37,331 nt of DNA, taken from assembly GCA_964597035.1 (NCBI GenBank), contig CAZQWM010000019.1:1-37331 (forward strand), read 5' to 3'. This document shows positions 1 to 8,367 of the stretch, piece after piece. How positions within the stretch are numbered: the first letter of the stretch is position 1; each line of letters begins with the position of its first letter. A model generated the notes under the pieces. It did no database searches. It had not been told where the DNA came from and saw nothing but the letters and a program-made list of their open reading frames with translations. The DNA is from Fen-1362 sp964597035 (lineage in GTDB: Bacteria > Planctomycetota > Phycisphaerae > Sedimentisphaerales > Anaerobacaceae). A program made the position numbers and the translations under genes.

Positions 1-226
1 TTTGACGGTTATCCAAGTAGTGATCAACCTCTTCACGCGTGAGCTGTTGAAACAAGCCCCATGCCGTATCTCCAATCCACAGAAATGGAGTACCGTCATT
101 ATGTTGAATCGTGTGCCCATTTTTGGACACCTGAAGTTTGCCATGTTGCTGCCAGGGCGGCTCCGCCAACAAACCTAGGGGACAGATTAAGATGAACCAC
201 AGGGTGGCTAAGATGTTTCGTTTCAT
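1..226 (-). CDS. GH140-like (DUF4038) glycoside hydrolase, N-terminal part, cut by window edge
   Basis: The gene runs off the left edge; only about 75 codons are visible. It starts at an ATG (complement of 224-226) with an AAGGA ribosome site about 7 bases upstream. The first ~21 residues form a signal peptide (KRN, then a hydrophobic stretch ending LLAEPP). The mature start reads LQVSKNGHTIQHNDGTPFLW, followed by IGDTAWGLFQQLTREE and YLDNR. This matches the opening of DUF4038/GH140 proteins (apiosidase-like; typical pattern: dGkPFfwlGDTaWel, lt-reea-yL-nR). The family acts outside the cytoplasm on plant or algal polysaccharide side chains. The catalytic part is outside the window, so the substrate cannot be judged. 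Confidence 0.75.
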   Translation of the reverse strand, partial: MKRNILATLWFILICPLGLLAEPPWQQHGKLQVSKNGHTIQHNDGTPFLWIGDTAWGLFQQLTREEVDHYLDNRQ

Positions 227-303
227 ATTTATTCCTTTTTAAAAATTTTAGTTTAGTGGTTCATACCGTACAGATGCCGTTGAGGGCGAAACTGCTACAC
301 CTG

Positions 304-594
304 TTACAGGCACATATATAGTTTAATCACTGGTCTTACATTTACAAGGAAAGTATATTGGTCGGTGGCATTTACTGTATTGTCGGTAAAGGATGAAACA
401 TTTTTACCCACTTCGGCCAGTAATTTGAATTCGCCACTATTTAACGAACGCTCAATAGTGCAGTAAGCAATAAGTTCGATTGATTTTTTAGACAATCCCC
501 GGGGCAATTTCAAGAGCGAACTCGTATCTATATAGACGAATTCTGTTGCAAATTGTCGCCCATTGTTGACAATTGTGCATCCTGAATTGAGAAT
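304..594 (-). pseudogene. Fibronectin type III-like fragment (decayed remnant)
   Basis: A 96-codon open frame on the minus strand contains a string typical of the second half of a bacterial Fn3 domain: CTIERSLNSGEFKLLAEVGK followed by NVSSFTDNTVNATDQYTFLV (family pattern: IERS-dG-F-ia-vga-vtsytDt-v-a-t-Y-YrV). There is no ATG in the frame. The upstream part begins at a stop and shows no ribosome site or signal peptide, so it is most likely the relic of a larger secreted protein. It lies just upstream of the GH140-like gene on the same strand, where carbohydrate-binding or Fn3 modules are common. It could also be a chance open frame. Confidence 0.3.
566..594 (+). promoter_or_regulatory. Probable promoter of lptF-lptG
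   Basis: TTGACA (566-571), a 17-base spacer and GAGAAT (589-594). The -35 is consensus and the -10 is moderate. It lies only 13 bases before the lptF ATG, which has no Shine-Dalgarno sequence, so the transcript may be nearly leaderless. Confidence 0.4.
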
Positions 595-607
595 CTAAAT
601 TTATAAA

Positions 608-2215
608 ATGGTTTTTACATTACACAGATACATTTTTCGCGAGGTCCTGAAGGTCTTTTGCCTCGCGGCCGTGGCTCTGACGCTGATGATGAGTCTGGGG
701 AGTATTTTGCGCCCCGTACAGGAATACGGCGTAGGCCCACGCCAGGTCATTGACCTTATGGTCTACTTTCTGCCGATTACACTGACCTTTGTGCTGCCGA
801 TGGCCGCCTTGTTCGCAACGACACTAATCTATGGCCGATTGTCTTGCGACAACGAGCTTAACGCCTGCAGGGCAAGCGGTATATCGCTGCTGCCGCTGGT
901 CTATCCGGGCCTGCTGCTGGCCGTTATCGTCGCGATAGCAAATCTGCTGCTCAGCTTCTACATTATGCCGGCCTTCGTTCGCCGGGCGGAAACTTCGTTA
1001 AAAGACGACGCAAGACAAATCCTGTTTCGAAACATCCAGCGACGCGGCTACTACGACCTACCGCCCGACGACAAATATCGAATATACGCCGACTACGCCG
1101 ACATCAAAAATAACACCCTCTCAGGTGTTGTCGCCGCTGAGGTTACCGAAGGAGGTTCCATAAAACGTATCATTACCGCCGAAAACGCAAAGGTCAGCTT
1201 CAACCCCCACGAAAGATTCAACGAGGTCCGAATCACAGCTTACAACACCCATCAAATGGGCCCCAAAGAAGATTCGGCCTTCTCGGCCGAACTGCTGTCG
1301 CTGACCGCCGAATTCGGCTCTCTCCTCGGCGACAACATCAAATTCAAAAATATCGACCAGATGAAGAAAATTCGTCACGACCCGATGCTTTTCGACCCCG
1401 TGGCAAAACTCGCACGAAAAACTTACGCTCAGTTCACCTCGGAGCTTCTCGCCCAGAATATAAATGAAACATTCGCTTCGAAAACAAACAGGTCCTTCCG
1501 CCTGCACAGCGACCGACAGATACTGGAGTTCACAGCCAATAACTGCACGGTTCTCGATGACAACCGACTGCTGCTTTCCGACGATGTGGTTATTGTTCAG
1601 CGCCCGTTAAATACCGTCCAGCCACGCCGAATTTACCGCTGCCGGAAGTGCTATCTGGATATCGAAGGCGACGAGCTTGCACCCACTCTGACGATGGACA
1701 TAAGAAACGCAACCTGGGAAGCGGACCAGGGAACCGAGCATCTGCTGGGCAGACGTGTTATAAGAGGCCTCGTTGTCCCTGCCGCGGTAACCGATAACTT
1801 CAAGACTGCTGACGTCCTTGGCGAGATTACACCACAGGCAATATCAGCCGCACTGCACGCCGGGCCAAGCGAATACCTGTCCGGCTTGGAAAACCAGCTT
1901 CAAAGAAGAATCGCACTGACTATAGCCAGAATAGATGCCGAAACACATTCACGCCTCGTCTTCGGCGTCGGCTGCATAACACTGATTATGATAGGCATCG
2001 GTCTGGGCATAATCCTCAAGGGCGGGCACCCGCTCACGGCCTTTGCCGCAAGCGCCGTTCCCGCTTTGGCGCTGGTGGTCTTTATGATGATGGGCAGAAA
2101 CATCACCAAAAACCCCGATGCAACCGTCCTGTCCGGCATAACAGTTATGTGGGCGGGCCTTATTCTGCTGTCTGTAATGGCGCTATTGCTTTATCACCGG
2201 CTTATGAAGCATTAA
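608..2215 (+). CDS. lptF: LptF/LptG family (YjgP/YjgQ) lipopolysaccharide export permease, first copy
   Basis: Inner-membrane subunit of the LptBFG ABC transporter, which extracts lipopolysaccharide from the inner membrane and passes it to the LptC-LptA bridge. The 535-residue protein opens with the family signature (LHRYIFREVLKVF). It has three N-terminal membrane segments (about 12-35, 55-78 and 95-122) and three C-terminal ones (about 445-470, 475-497 and 505-530), which is the LptF/G topology. The region between them (about 125-440, periplasmic) is roughly twice the length seen in proteobacterial LptF. A second family member follows 35 bases downstream on the same strand, as in lptFG pairs. 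The order suggests LptF, but F and G cannot be told apart with certainty. No ribosome site precedes the ATG. Confidence 0.85.
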   Translation: MVFTLHRYIFREVLKVFCLAAVALTLMMSLGSILRPVQEYGVGPRQVIDLMVYFLPITLTFVLPMAALFATTLIYGRLSCDNELNACRASGISLLPLVYPGLLLAVIVAIANLLLSFYIMPAFVRRAETSLKDDARQILFRNIQRRGYYDLPPDDKYRIYADYADIKNNTLSGVVAAEVTEGGSIKRIITAENAKVSFNPHERFNEVRITAYNTHQMGPKEDSAFSAELLSLTAEFGSLLGDNIKFKNIDQMKKIRHDPMLFDPVAKLARKTYAQFTSELLAQNINETFASKTNRSFRLHSDRQILEFTANNCTVLDDNRLLLSDDVVIVQRPLNTVQPRRIYRCRKCYLDIEGDELAPTLTMDIRNATWEADQGTEHLLGRRVIRGLVVPAAVTDNFKTADVLGEITPQAISAALHAGPSEYLSGLENQLQRRIALTIARIDAETHSRLVFGVGCITLIMIGIGLGIILKGGHPLTAFAASAVPALALVVFMMMGRNITKNPDATVLSGITVMWAGLILLSVMALLLYHRLMKH

Positions 2216-2250
2216 GAAATATCTTAAGGAATCGGCGGACAAACGCTGCT

Positions 2251-3384
2251 ATGAAAATACTCGACAAATATATCGCCAGAAACTTTCTCGTGGGCTACGT
2301 CATCGCTTTCTGCGTGCTGCTCGGCCTGCGAATTGTCATCGACCTGTTTGTCAATCTCGACGAGTTCACCGAGCGAGCCGGACTCGGCGCCCTGCCCGTA
2401 ATCACAAACATCTTCACTTATTACGGACTGCACAGCACCTTATATTTCCGTGATTTTGCCGGTATGATTATGGTCGTCGCTGCGGCCTTCTCGCTCGGAA
2501 AAATGATTCGATACAACGAACTAATAGCTACGATGGCCTCGGGAATAAGTCTAAAACGTATCATTGCCCCAATAATTGTCCTGGCCATAGCCCTTTCAGG
2601 TCTCCTGATAATCGACCAGGAATTGTTCATACCGTCTCTCAGCACAAAGCTGGTCCGCAAGCAGGACGCCTTGCCCGGAGAAGAATCCTACAACGTTTGG
2701 TTTGTCAGCGATGCAAACGGCTCACTCATCTGCTCGAATGAATTTGACACAAAAACCGCGACACTTCGTGAACCGATTATCATCACCCGCGTCAAAAAAC
2801 CTGACTCTCTCATCTGGGAGCCCACCGGCTGGATTGAGGCCGACGCGGCAACCTATGACCCCAAAACCCATTCCTGGCTGCTGAAAAACGGCACACTAAC
2901 GCCGATACCTAAACTCTCGCAACAGCCTGATGACGATGCTCTGACCGCCGCTGTCGCAAGAGTATCTCTGCCTGCCTACTACACCGACATCACACCTCAG
3001 GATATACCCATCAGACGAAAGTCAGAATACAAAACGCTCTTAAGCTCCCGGCAGCTGTCCCAGCTGGCCGCCGAGTCAGGCAAGCTAAAAGACCTCGCCC
3101 TTCTCTACAGCGAAAAGCACTTCAGAATAACCGAGCCGATTATGAACGTGATTATGCTTCTCGTTTGCCTGCCGGTCCTGGTCTGCCGCGACCCGAAGTC
3201 TATGAAATCTGCCATCGCAATCAGTTTCGCAATAACATCCGCCGCCCTCCTGGTCAGCTTCATCTGCAAACTTATGGCCACCGAGGCCTTCTTCGGAAGG
3301 GTTGCTCCGGAGCTTTGGGCCTGGCTGCCCGTATTCATTTTCGCCCCCATCGCCTTCATCGAAATCGACTCGATGAAGACCTGA
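2251..3384 (+). CDS. lptG: LptF/LptG family lipopolysaccharide export permease, second copy
   Basis: Partner of the preceding permease in the LptB2FG complex. The 377-residue protein begins KILDKYIARNFLVGYVIAFC, the conserved opening in which a short amphipathic helix enters the first membrane segment. Further membrane segments lie near 55-80 and 100-122, with three more in the last ~100 residues (IMNVIMLLVCLPVLVC, AIAISFAITSAALLVSFIC, LWAWLPVFIFAPIAFIEI). The central periplasmic domain is of normal size. The ATG at 2251 is chosen because it aligns with the family start; an in-frame extension back to 2149 would run into lptF. Its only AAGGA motif lies about 20 bases upstream, so coupling to lptF translation is likely. 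Confidence 0.85.
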   Translation: MKILDKYIARNFLVGYVIAFCVLLGLRIVIDLFVNLDEFTERAGLGALPVITNIFTYYGLHSTLYFRDFAGMIMVVAAAFSLGKMIRYNELIATMASGISLKRIIAPIIVLAIALSGLLIIDQELFIPSLSTKLVRKQDALPGEESYNVWFVSDANGSLICSNEFDTKTATLREPIIITRVKKPDSLIWEPTGWIEADAATYDPKTHSWLLKNGTLTPIPKLSQQPDDDALTAAVARVSLPAYYTDITPQDIPIRRKSEYKTLLSSRQLSQLAAESGKLKDLALLYSEKHFRITEPIMNVIMLLVCLPVLVCRDPKSMKSAIAISFAITSAALLVSFICKLMATEAFFGRVAPELWAWLPVFIFAPIAFIEIDSMKT

Positions 3385-3400
3385 CCCCGCCATCTATTAC

Positions 3401-4066
3401 TCAAAAGTGAAACTTCAATCCCGTTCCCAGTACATGGATGTCCTTCCATTCGCCGCTCGACCGGCTCGCCTGCCACATATAGTATAAATCCATATCCAAT
3501 CCTTCCCTCAGTTCAAATGTTGCACCGGAATAGAACCTGTTCCTGTCCACGTTATCATCGTTCATCGTGATAAATATCTCATCCGCTATGTATGGCTTGA
3601 GTTTAAGGGCCGTAAGCTCACAGGGGAACTTCACCGTCACCTTGTTCCTGTATCGCCAGACGTCCTCCTTGTCGGTCCTGTCCCTGTATTCGAATCTGCT
3701 CCTGCTGCTTACGCCGAGGTCGAACACCTTGCCCTTAATTGTCACATTCAACTGCGGCCTGTTCTCTCTCTTGAAATCGTCGTTGCCGTCCTTCTCATAA
3801 ACAAGCCGAAACGCCGGCCCAATATCAAGCCATTCTGCCAATCCGCTGTATGTAAGCGTCAGTTCTGAATGCTCGTAATATAAATTCCCGCCGTCATCAC
3901 CAAGTCGAAATTCCTGCCCAAATGTCCCCTTCCAGTTCTCGGCGATTTCAAACGATGCAGCCGCACTTGTCCACCACTGGAATCCTTCGTCTTCGTAGCC
4001 CAAACAGATACTACCTGACAAAACACTCACCGCTAAGATGCACAACACACTTTTCCCAATCTTCAT
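3401..4066 (-). CDS. DUF2490-like outer-membrane beta-barrel protein
   Basis: A 221-residue exported protein. The signal peptide spans about residues 1-25 (KIGKSVLCILAVSVLSGSIC, then LGYEDEG). The rest alternates short amphipathic strands and turns and ends in LGTGLKFHF, a terminal aromatic residue typical of outer-membrane barrels. The pattern of Trp, Phe and Tyr strands, with RNRFYSGATFELREGLDMDL before the end, resembles DUF2490 proteins, whose role is unknown. The ATG at 4066 is preferred over a TTG two codons upstream because AAGGAG lies 7 bases before it. It follows pstB by 81 bases on the same strand and could be the last gene of the pst operon. It converges on lptG with only 16 bases between the stops. 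Confidence 0.65.
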   Translation of the reverse strand: MKIGKSVLCILAVSVLSGSICLGYEDEGFQWWTSAAASFEIAENWKGTFGQEFRLGDDGGNLYYEHSELTLTYSGLAEWLDIGPAFRLVYEKDGNDDFKRENRPQLNVTIKGKVFDLGVSSRSRFEYRDRTDKEDVWRYRNKVTVKFPCELTALKLKPYIADEIFITMNDDNVDRNRFYSGATFELREGLDMDLYYMWQASRSSGEWKDIHVLGTGLKFHF

Positions 4067-4147
4067 TACCAAACTCCTTCGTCTCGATATTCAATTTCAC
4101 GCCCGGCAGCACCACGCGTACCCCAGACTAATCCATTGCTCCTCTGT

Positions 4148-4909
4148 TCAACTGATTGCGCCGCTTATATACTCCTTTGTCATCTCCTGCCTCGGATTCT
4201 CTAAAATCTCCTTTGCCGGCCCGTGCTCAATCAGCTCGCCTAAATAAAGAAAAACCACGTAATCCGCAAGTCTTTTGGCCTGACGCAGAATGTGCGTCAC
4301 GATAATAATCGTATATCGCTGCTTCAGCCGCATAAACGTTTCTTCGATTCGTCTGCTCGATTTCGGGTCAAGGGCCGATGTCGGCTCATCGGCGAGAATT
4401 ATCTCCGGCTCGACCGCCAGCCCCCTCGCTAAGCACAGACGCTGCTGCTGACCCACCGAAAGCCGCGAAGCCGGCGAATGCAGCCGGTCCTTCACCTCAT
4501 CCCACAAGCTCGACACTTTCAGGTAGTGCTCGACTATCCCGTCGAGGGCTTTTTTGTTCTTGGTTCCGTGAATCCTCGGCCCGTACGCAATGTTGTCGTA
4601 AATCGACATCGGCAGCGGATACGGGTGCTGCGACAACAGCCCCATCTTCTTTCGGATTCGCGTCACCTCCGCTGCCGGGTCGAAAATATCCTCGCCGTCA
4701 ACCAGGACCTTGCCTCGCACCTTCACGCCTTCCGTTGTATCTATCAGTCGATTGAACGACCTCAAAAGTGTGGTCTTGCCGCAGCCGGACGGCCCTATGA
4801 TGACGATTATCTTCTTGTCGGGAATGTCAATCGTTATGTCTTTCAGCGCCTGTTGACTGCCGTAAAACACGTTAAAGTTCTGCACGCTTATATGTGTCGT
4901 AAATTCCAT
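4148..4909 (-). CDS. pstB: Phosphate ABC transporter ATP-binding protein
   Basis: ATPase of the PstSCAB high-affinity phosphate importer. The 253-residue protein has Walker A GPSGCGKTT (39-47), Q-loop Gln94 (LLSQHP), signature LSVGQQQR (150-157), Walker B with Asp174-Glu175 (IILADEP), D-loop SALDP and H-loop His206 (IIVTH). The PstB-specific stretch PLPMSIYDNIAYGPRIHG is present. The signature reads LSVGQ instead of LSGGQ, a small departure. AGGAG lies 6 bases before the ATG and overlaps the end of pstA; the gap to pstA is 9 bases, so the genes are co-transcribed. Confidence 0.95.
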   Translation of the reverse strand: MEFTTHISVQNFNVFYGSQQALKDITIDIPDKKIIVIIGPSGCGKTTLLRSFNRLIDTTEGVKVRGKVLVDGEDIFDPAAEVTRIRKKMGLLSQHPYPLPMSIYDNIAYGPRIHGTKNKKALDGIVEHYLKVSSLWDEVKDRLHSPASRLSVGQQQRLCLARGLAVEPEIILADEPTSALDPKSSRRIEETFMRLKQRYTIIIVTHILRQAKRLADYVVFLYLGELIEHGPAKEILENPRQEMTKEYISGAIS

Positions 4910-4918
4910 TTGTCACTC

Positions 4919-5779
4919 CTATCTGACTATATGCCTCGTGAATCGCCTCGCCAGCAATCTCGAAACGACGCTTATCGCCAGTATGACCACCGTAAGTATC
5001 AGCGCCGATGCGTATGCCCGCTCGCGAACTTCCGGAAAAGGCGTCCCCAATTGAAAAAATATCGCCAGCGGCAGCGTGGCCGCTGGACGAAATAACGAAT
5101 ACGGAATCGAATCACTAAAGCCGGCCGTAAATATCACCGATGCCGCGTCCCCGATACCCCTTCCAAAAGCAATCAGTACCGCTGTAAGGATACCCGGCAG
5201 CGCCTGTCTGACCGCCACCTTCATCGCCGTCTCTAATCTGGTCGCGCCTAAGGAATATGAAGCGTCTAACAGCTCCTTCGGCATCATCCTCATCACCTCG
5301 TCCATCGCCCTGCACATAATGGGTAGTATCAATAAAGCCACCGCAATAATGCCGCCCAGAAGCGACGCGCCCAAACCGAAGAAAAGCATCAATGTAAAAC
5401 CAAACGCCCCGTAAACTATCGACGGAACGCCCCACAGCACATCGAATGAGAACCGCGTAAAAGCCGCCAGACGTCCCCCCCGCTTTGCATAGACGTTTAG
5501 ATACAAAATAACGGGCAGGCCAATCAAAATCGCAAGAACCGTCGCCCCGCCGGCCAAATATACCGAGCCGACTATCGCGTTGAGCACCCCGCCCTCTTTG
5601 CCAAGATAGTAACCACCCTTCGGAGTCTGCGTAATCATCGCCAGGTTCATCGCAGCCATCCCCTTCACCACCACCGTCGCAAGTATCACCACCAGCACTG
5701 CGATAATCAGAAGCGTCGAACCGACCATCATTACCTTGAACACGGCCTCTTCTATTTTTCTCCTGTCCACCCTATTCAA
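4919..5779 (-). CDS. pstA: Phosphate ABC transporter permease PstA
   Basis: One of the two membrane subunits of the phosphate importer. The 286-residue protein has six predicted membrane segments. The BPD-transport EAA loop is visible (MPKELLDASYSLGATRLETA), followed by RQALPGILTAVLIAFGRGIG and DAASVIFTAGF, which are conserved in PstA/PstC. The N-terminal hydrophobic segment is near residues 17-40. It overlaps the end of pstC by 8 bases, indicating translational coupling and equal expression of the two permeases. Confidence 0.93.
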   Translation of the reverse strand: MNRVDRRKIEEAVFKVMMVGSTLLIIAVLVVILATVVVKGMAAMNLAMITQTPKGGYYLGKEGGVLNAIVGSVYLAGGATVLAILIGLPVILYLNVYAKRGGRLAAFTRFSFDVLWGVPSIVYGAFGFTLMLFFGLGASLLGGIIAVALLILPIMCRAMDEVMRMMPKELLDASYSLGATRLETAMKVAVRQALPGILTAVLIAFGRGIGDAASVIFTAGFSDSIPYSLFRPAATLPLAIFFQLGTPFPEVRERAYASALILTVVILAISVVSRLLARRFTRHIVR

Positions 5780-6668
5780 TCCCCTTCCCGACCCTGGCCA
5801 GAACTATTCTGGCAATAATATTGAAAAATAAAACAACCAGCAGCAGAACCAGTGAGCTAAGCAATAGCGCCGAATCATACATAGGCACCGACATCATCTC
5901 CCCGTAGTTATTTGCTATCAGTGCCGGCAGTGGATACGCGGGGTCAAGCACCGACTTCGGAACCCTCGCCACGTTGCCCGCCACCATAAGCACCGCCATC
6001 GTCTCACCGAACGCCCGCGACACACCCAAAACAACCGCTGCTATTATCCCCGGCATCGCCTTGCGAACAACTACGTGCTTGACCGTCTGCCATTTCGTCG
6101 CGCCTAACGACAAAGACGCCTCACGAAGCTCATCCGGCACCGTTCGCAGGACCTCCGCAGAGACGTGAATGATTATCGGGAAAACCATCACCGCCAAAAC
6201 CACCCCGCCTGCAAGCACGCTGTAACCGGTCGAAGAAGTCCCAAGCCAGGGTGCGATATGGTTCCTTATCAGCGGCACTATCACCAGCACGCCCCACACG
6301 CCGTAGACCACCGACGGAATACCCGCAAGCAGGTCTATCAAAGGCCTGCTCCATTCACGCACTAACTTCGACGCATACTCCGAAAGGTAAACCGATGTCA
6401 GAAGACAAAGCGGAACCGCTATAACAATCGCCACCCCCGTCACCCAAAGCGACCCCATAATAAAAGCCCAGAGCCCGAACTCACCTCTCAGCGGATGCCA
6501 CGAGCTGGAAAACAGCAGCTCCCGAATCGGCTTGGCCGCTAAAATCGCCCTCGAACGGTAGAACAGCCCCCCCGCCATCGCAAAGACTATCAGCCCTGAA
6601 AAAACCGTAAGCGCAAGCATCAGCCCGCTCGCCGCCTTGTCTTTAATCAGTCTTCTGTCCCGCATCAT
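5772..6668 (-). CDS. pstC: Phosphate ABC transporter permease PstC
   Basis: Second membrane subunit of the phosphate importer, 297-298 residues. It shows the PstC features PLIDLLAGIPSVVYGVWGVL and an EAA loop VPDELREASLSLGATKWQTV, followed by MPGIIAAVVLGVSRAFGETM. The N-terminal segment at about 14-37 and a long periplasmic first loop are typical of PstC and distinguish it from pstA. There are two consecutive ATG codons; GGGG lies about 6 bases before the second (start 6665), so that one may be the true start. It begins 30 bases after pstS. Confidence 0.93.
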   Translation of the reverse strand: MMRDRRLIKDKAASGLMLALTVFSGLIVFAMAGGLFYRSRAILAAKPIRELLFSSSWHPLRGEFGLWAFIMGSLWVTGVAIVIAVPLCLLTSVYLSEYASKLVREWSRPLIDLLAGIPSVVYGVWGVLVIVPLIRNHIAPWLGTSSTGYSVLAGGVVLAVMVFPIIIHVSAEVLRTVPDELREASLSLGATKWQTVKHVVVRKAMPGIIAAVVLGVSRAFGETMAVLMVAGNVARVPKSVLDPAYPLPALIANNYGEMMSVPMYDSALLLSSLVLLLVVLFFNIIARIVLARVGKGIE

Positions 6669-6698
6669 TTCCCCGGCCGAAACAACATCAACTGCCCT

Positions 6699-7664
6699 TT
6701 ACTCACCTGACAGCTTCTGCAACTGTTCCTGAATCTTGGCCTCGGCCAAGTTGATATAACCGGATTCTGCTATGTATTTTTGGCCGTCAGTAAGTACCCA
6801 CCCGATAAACTCCACAACAACTTTTCTCTCAGGTCTGCCCTGACAAACAAAATGCAGGTCTCTCGCCGGCGGCGAAGGGTACACACCGGCCGCTATGGCC
6901 GCAACAATCTCGTCTCTGCTGCCGTAGAAATCCTCCCGCTCGTCAAGAACTCCATTGCCGTCAAGGTCAACCGGCAGCACCCTTATCCCCCCTACCTGCT
7001 CTTTCGTCTTGGCGTCGTAGGCGTAGTTAATGTTATTGAATCCTATCCCCAAGGCGTCCTTGCCGACCGCGTCGGCCAATCCGGGGTCCCCGTAGACACC
7101 CACGCCAAGCAGGTCCTCCTGTTTTTTATCGAGATACTTCGCCCAAGTCTGTGCGGCTCCGCAGGCATCGGACCGCGTATAAACGCTGATTAAATCGCTC
7201 GTCTCGCTGCCTGTAACCTGCCCCCAGCTTTTCACGCTCCCGGTTATCCAGATATTTATAAAATGCTCCCTCGTAACACCCTTTGCAAGAAGTTGCTCCA
7301 GCACGGGATTATTCCGGTTAACCGTAGGCACAACGGCATCTTTGGTCACGGATACCCACCACGCGCCTTTCTCCTGCTCCGCCGGATAAATCTCGCGCGA
7401 GACCATCCCGATATCCACAACCTTGGCAAGGCAGTCCGCCATCCCTTTACCGGCCCCACCTGCCGCTATGTCCACCCTGACCTTCGGATGTATCTTTTGA
7501 AACTCCTCGCCCCATCGAACAGCCATCGGGTATAACGCCCATGCGCCTGACAGCGTTATTGTGCCCTGCAATTGTGCTCCTTCTCCTTCATCCGAAGATT
7601 TCTTCTGACAGCCGGCACCAAACAGAATTGCTGCTGCCAATAAACTGCTTAATATCATTCTCAT
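6699..7664 (-). CDS. pstS: Phosphate-binding lipoprotein of the Pst transporter
   Basis: Extracytoplasmic phosphate receptor of PstSCAB. The N-terminus is a lipoprotein signal (RMILSSLLAAAILFGAGC, lipobox LFGAGC), so the mature protein should be lipid-anchored at Cys19. Ligand-loop elements of the PstS/PBP-like family are visible: LSGAWALYPM at the start of the mature domain, AAGGAGKGM, and YTRSDACGAAQTWAKYL in place of the common SGT loop, a variant known in some PstS families. Near the C-terminus, VEFIGWVLTDGQKYIAESGY is the typical PstS ending. AAAGGTG lies about 8 bases before the ATG. It is the first gene of the operon; no clear Pho-box repeat was found upstream. Confidence 0.9.
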   Translation of the reverse strand: MRMILSSLLAAAILFGAGCQKKSSDEGEGAQLQGTITLSGAWALYPMAVRWGEEFQKIHPKVRVDIAAGGAGKGMADCLAKVVDIGMVSREIYPAEQEKGAWWVSVTKDAVVPTVNRNNPVLEQLLAKGVTREHFINIWITGSVKSWGQVTGSETSDLISVYTRSDACGAAQTWAKYLDKKQEDLLGVGVYGDPGLADAVGKDALGIGFNNINYAYDAKTKEQVGGIRVLPVDLDGNGVLDEREDFYGSRDEIVAAIAAGVYPSPPARDLHFVCQGRPERKVVVEFIGWVLTDGQKYIAESGYINLAEAKIQEQLQKLSGE

Positions 7665-7876
7665 CTTTTTTCACCTTTCCTTTATTGCTGCCACGTTCAC
7701 GGCGTCTTGAAATTACATCACGCCCACAATCTCAAACCCCAAACGCCCCAAAATTCAACCGGCCCTACAACTAATCCTGTAAAATCCATATCTCTTCACT
7801 TTCAGTCTCAAAACCAGACCCATTAAACCAGTCGCAAAACATAAACTAATGGTCTGCCACACCTCAAATGATGAGT

Positions 7877-7901
7877 GTCATTCCTGCGAAAGCAGGAATC
7901 C
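7877..7901. repeat. Short dispersed palindrome (ATTCCTGC-GAAA-GCAGGAAT)
   Basis: A perfect 8-base stem with a GAAA loop, flanked by GTC and CC. The same architecture with compensating changes occurs inverted at 25173-25197 (stem ATTCCCGC, loop GTTA). It resembles the widespread REP-like family reading GGATTCCxGC...GCxGGAATGAC. Confidence 0.6.
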
Positions 7902-7982
7902 AAGCCTTTCATTGTCGTTTTCTTGACTCCTCCTTCCGCAGGATTGCCTTTTCTTTGTCCCATTGCTTTCTCAAACATTAAT

Positions 7983-8105
7983 AACCTCAAAAGCCTCACC
8001 CTGGAAAACCCGTTACAGAATTCTATCTCACAAGACCCACTCTGAAAAAACCGTCACAGCTCTTAACCTCACAAGACCTGCCCTGCCAAACCAACCGCAG
8101 GCCGT
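7983..8105. repeat. Degenerate tandem repeat, three units of about 41 bases
   Basis: Units start near 7983, 8025 and 8065. They share an order of motifs: (A)ACCTCA-AAGxC, a short C-rich part, GAAAA-ACCC/GTxACAG, and a TTCT/CTCTT end. CTCACAAGACC is identical in units two and three. Divergence between the units suggests an old duplication. Confidence 0.4.
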
Positions 8106-8367
8106 AAACTCAATGGCAAAGCCAGCAAGTCTATAGACATTATAGACAAGATTCGGCTAACAGTAAAGAACAATTACAAAAAAAATTTTAAATTTCAGGT
8201 CCCGGCTCTTTCAGTGCTCGGTTAAAGAAGCGGTTATTCCAAAGGATCCAACCCCTCACGCTATACAGATAAGTCTGTAAGTGCATTGTGCAAAGTAACT
8301 TACGCTTAATCCTCCGATACCCCCTGCCGTGTATTCCGCTATAGGGCTATCTCTTATAGTGCCCCGT

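Larger units (their letters stand above)
7665..8367. other. 703-base gene-free stretch between pstS and thiC
   Basis: No convincing coding sequence was seen. It holds the pstS leader, a short palindrome of a dispersed family (7877-7901), a degenerate ~41-base tandem repeat (7983-8105), the 10-base palindrome GTCTATAGAC (8129-8138) and an AT-rich block near 8175-8200. No T-tract terminator for thiC could be identified, although CCGGC-TTT-GCCGG at the end of thiC could form a small hairpin. Confidence 0.6.

Noticed and set aside
2149..2250. Longer N-terminus for lptG starting at 2149
   Set aside because: It would overlap the lptF coding end and lies before the conserved family start.
7665..7860. 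Pho box upstream of pstS
   Set aside because: No pair of CTGTCAT-like 7-mers with 11-base spacing was found on the minus strand.
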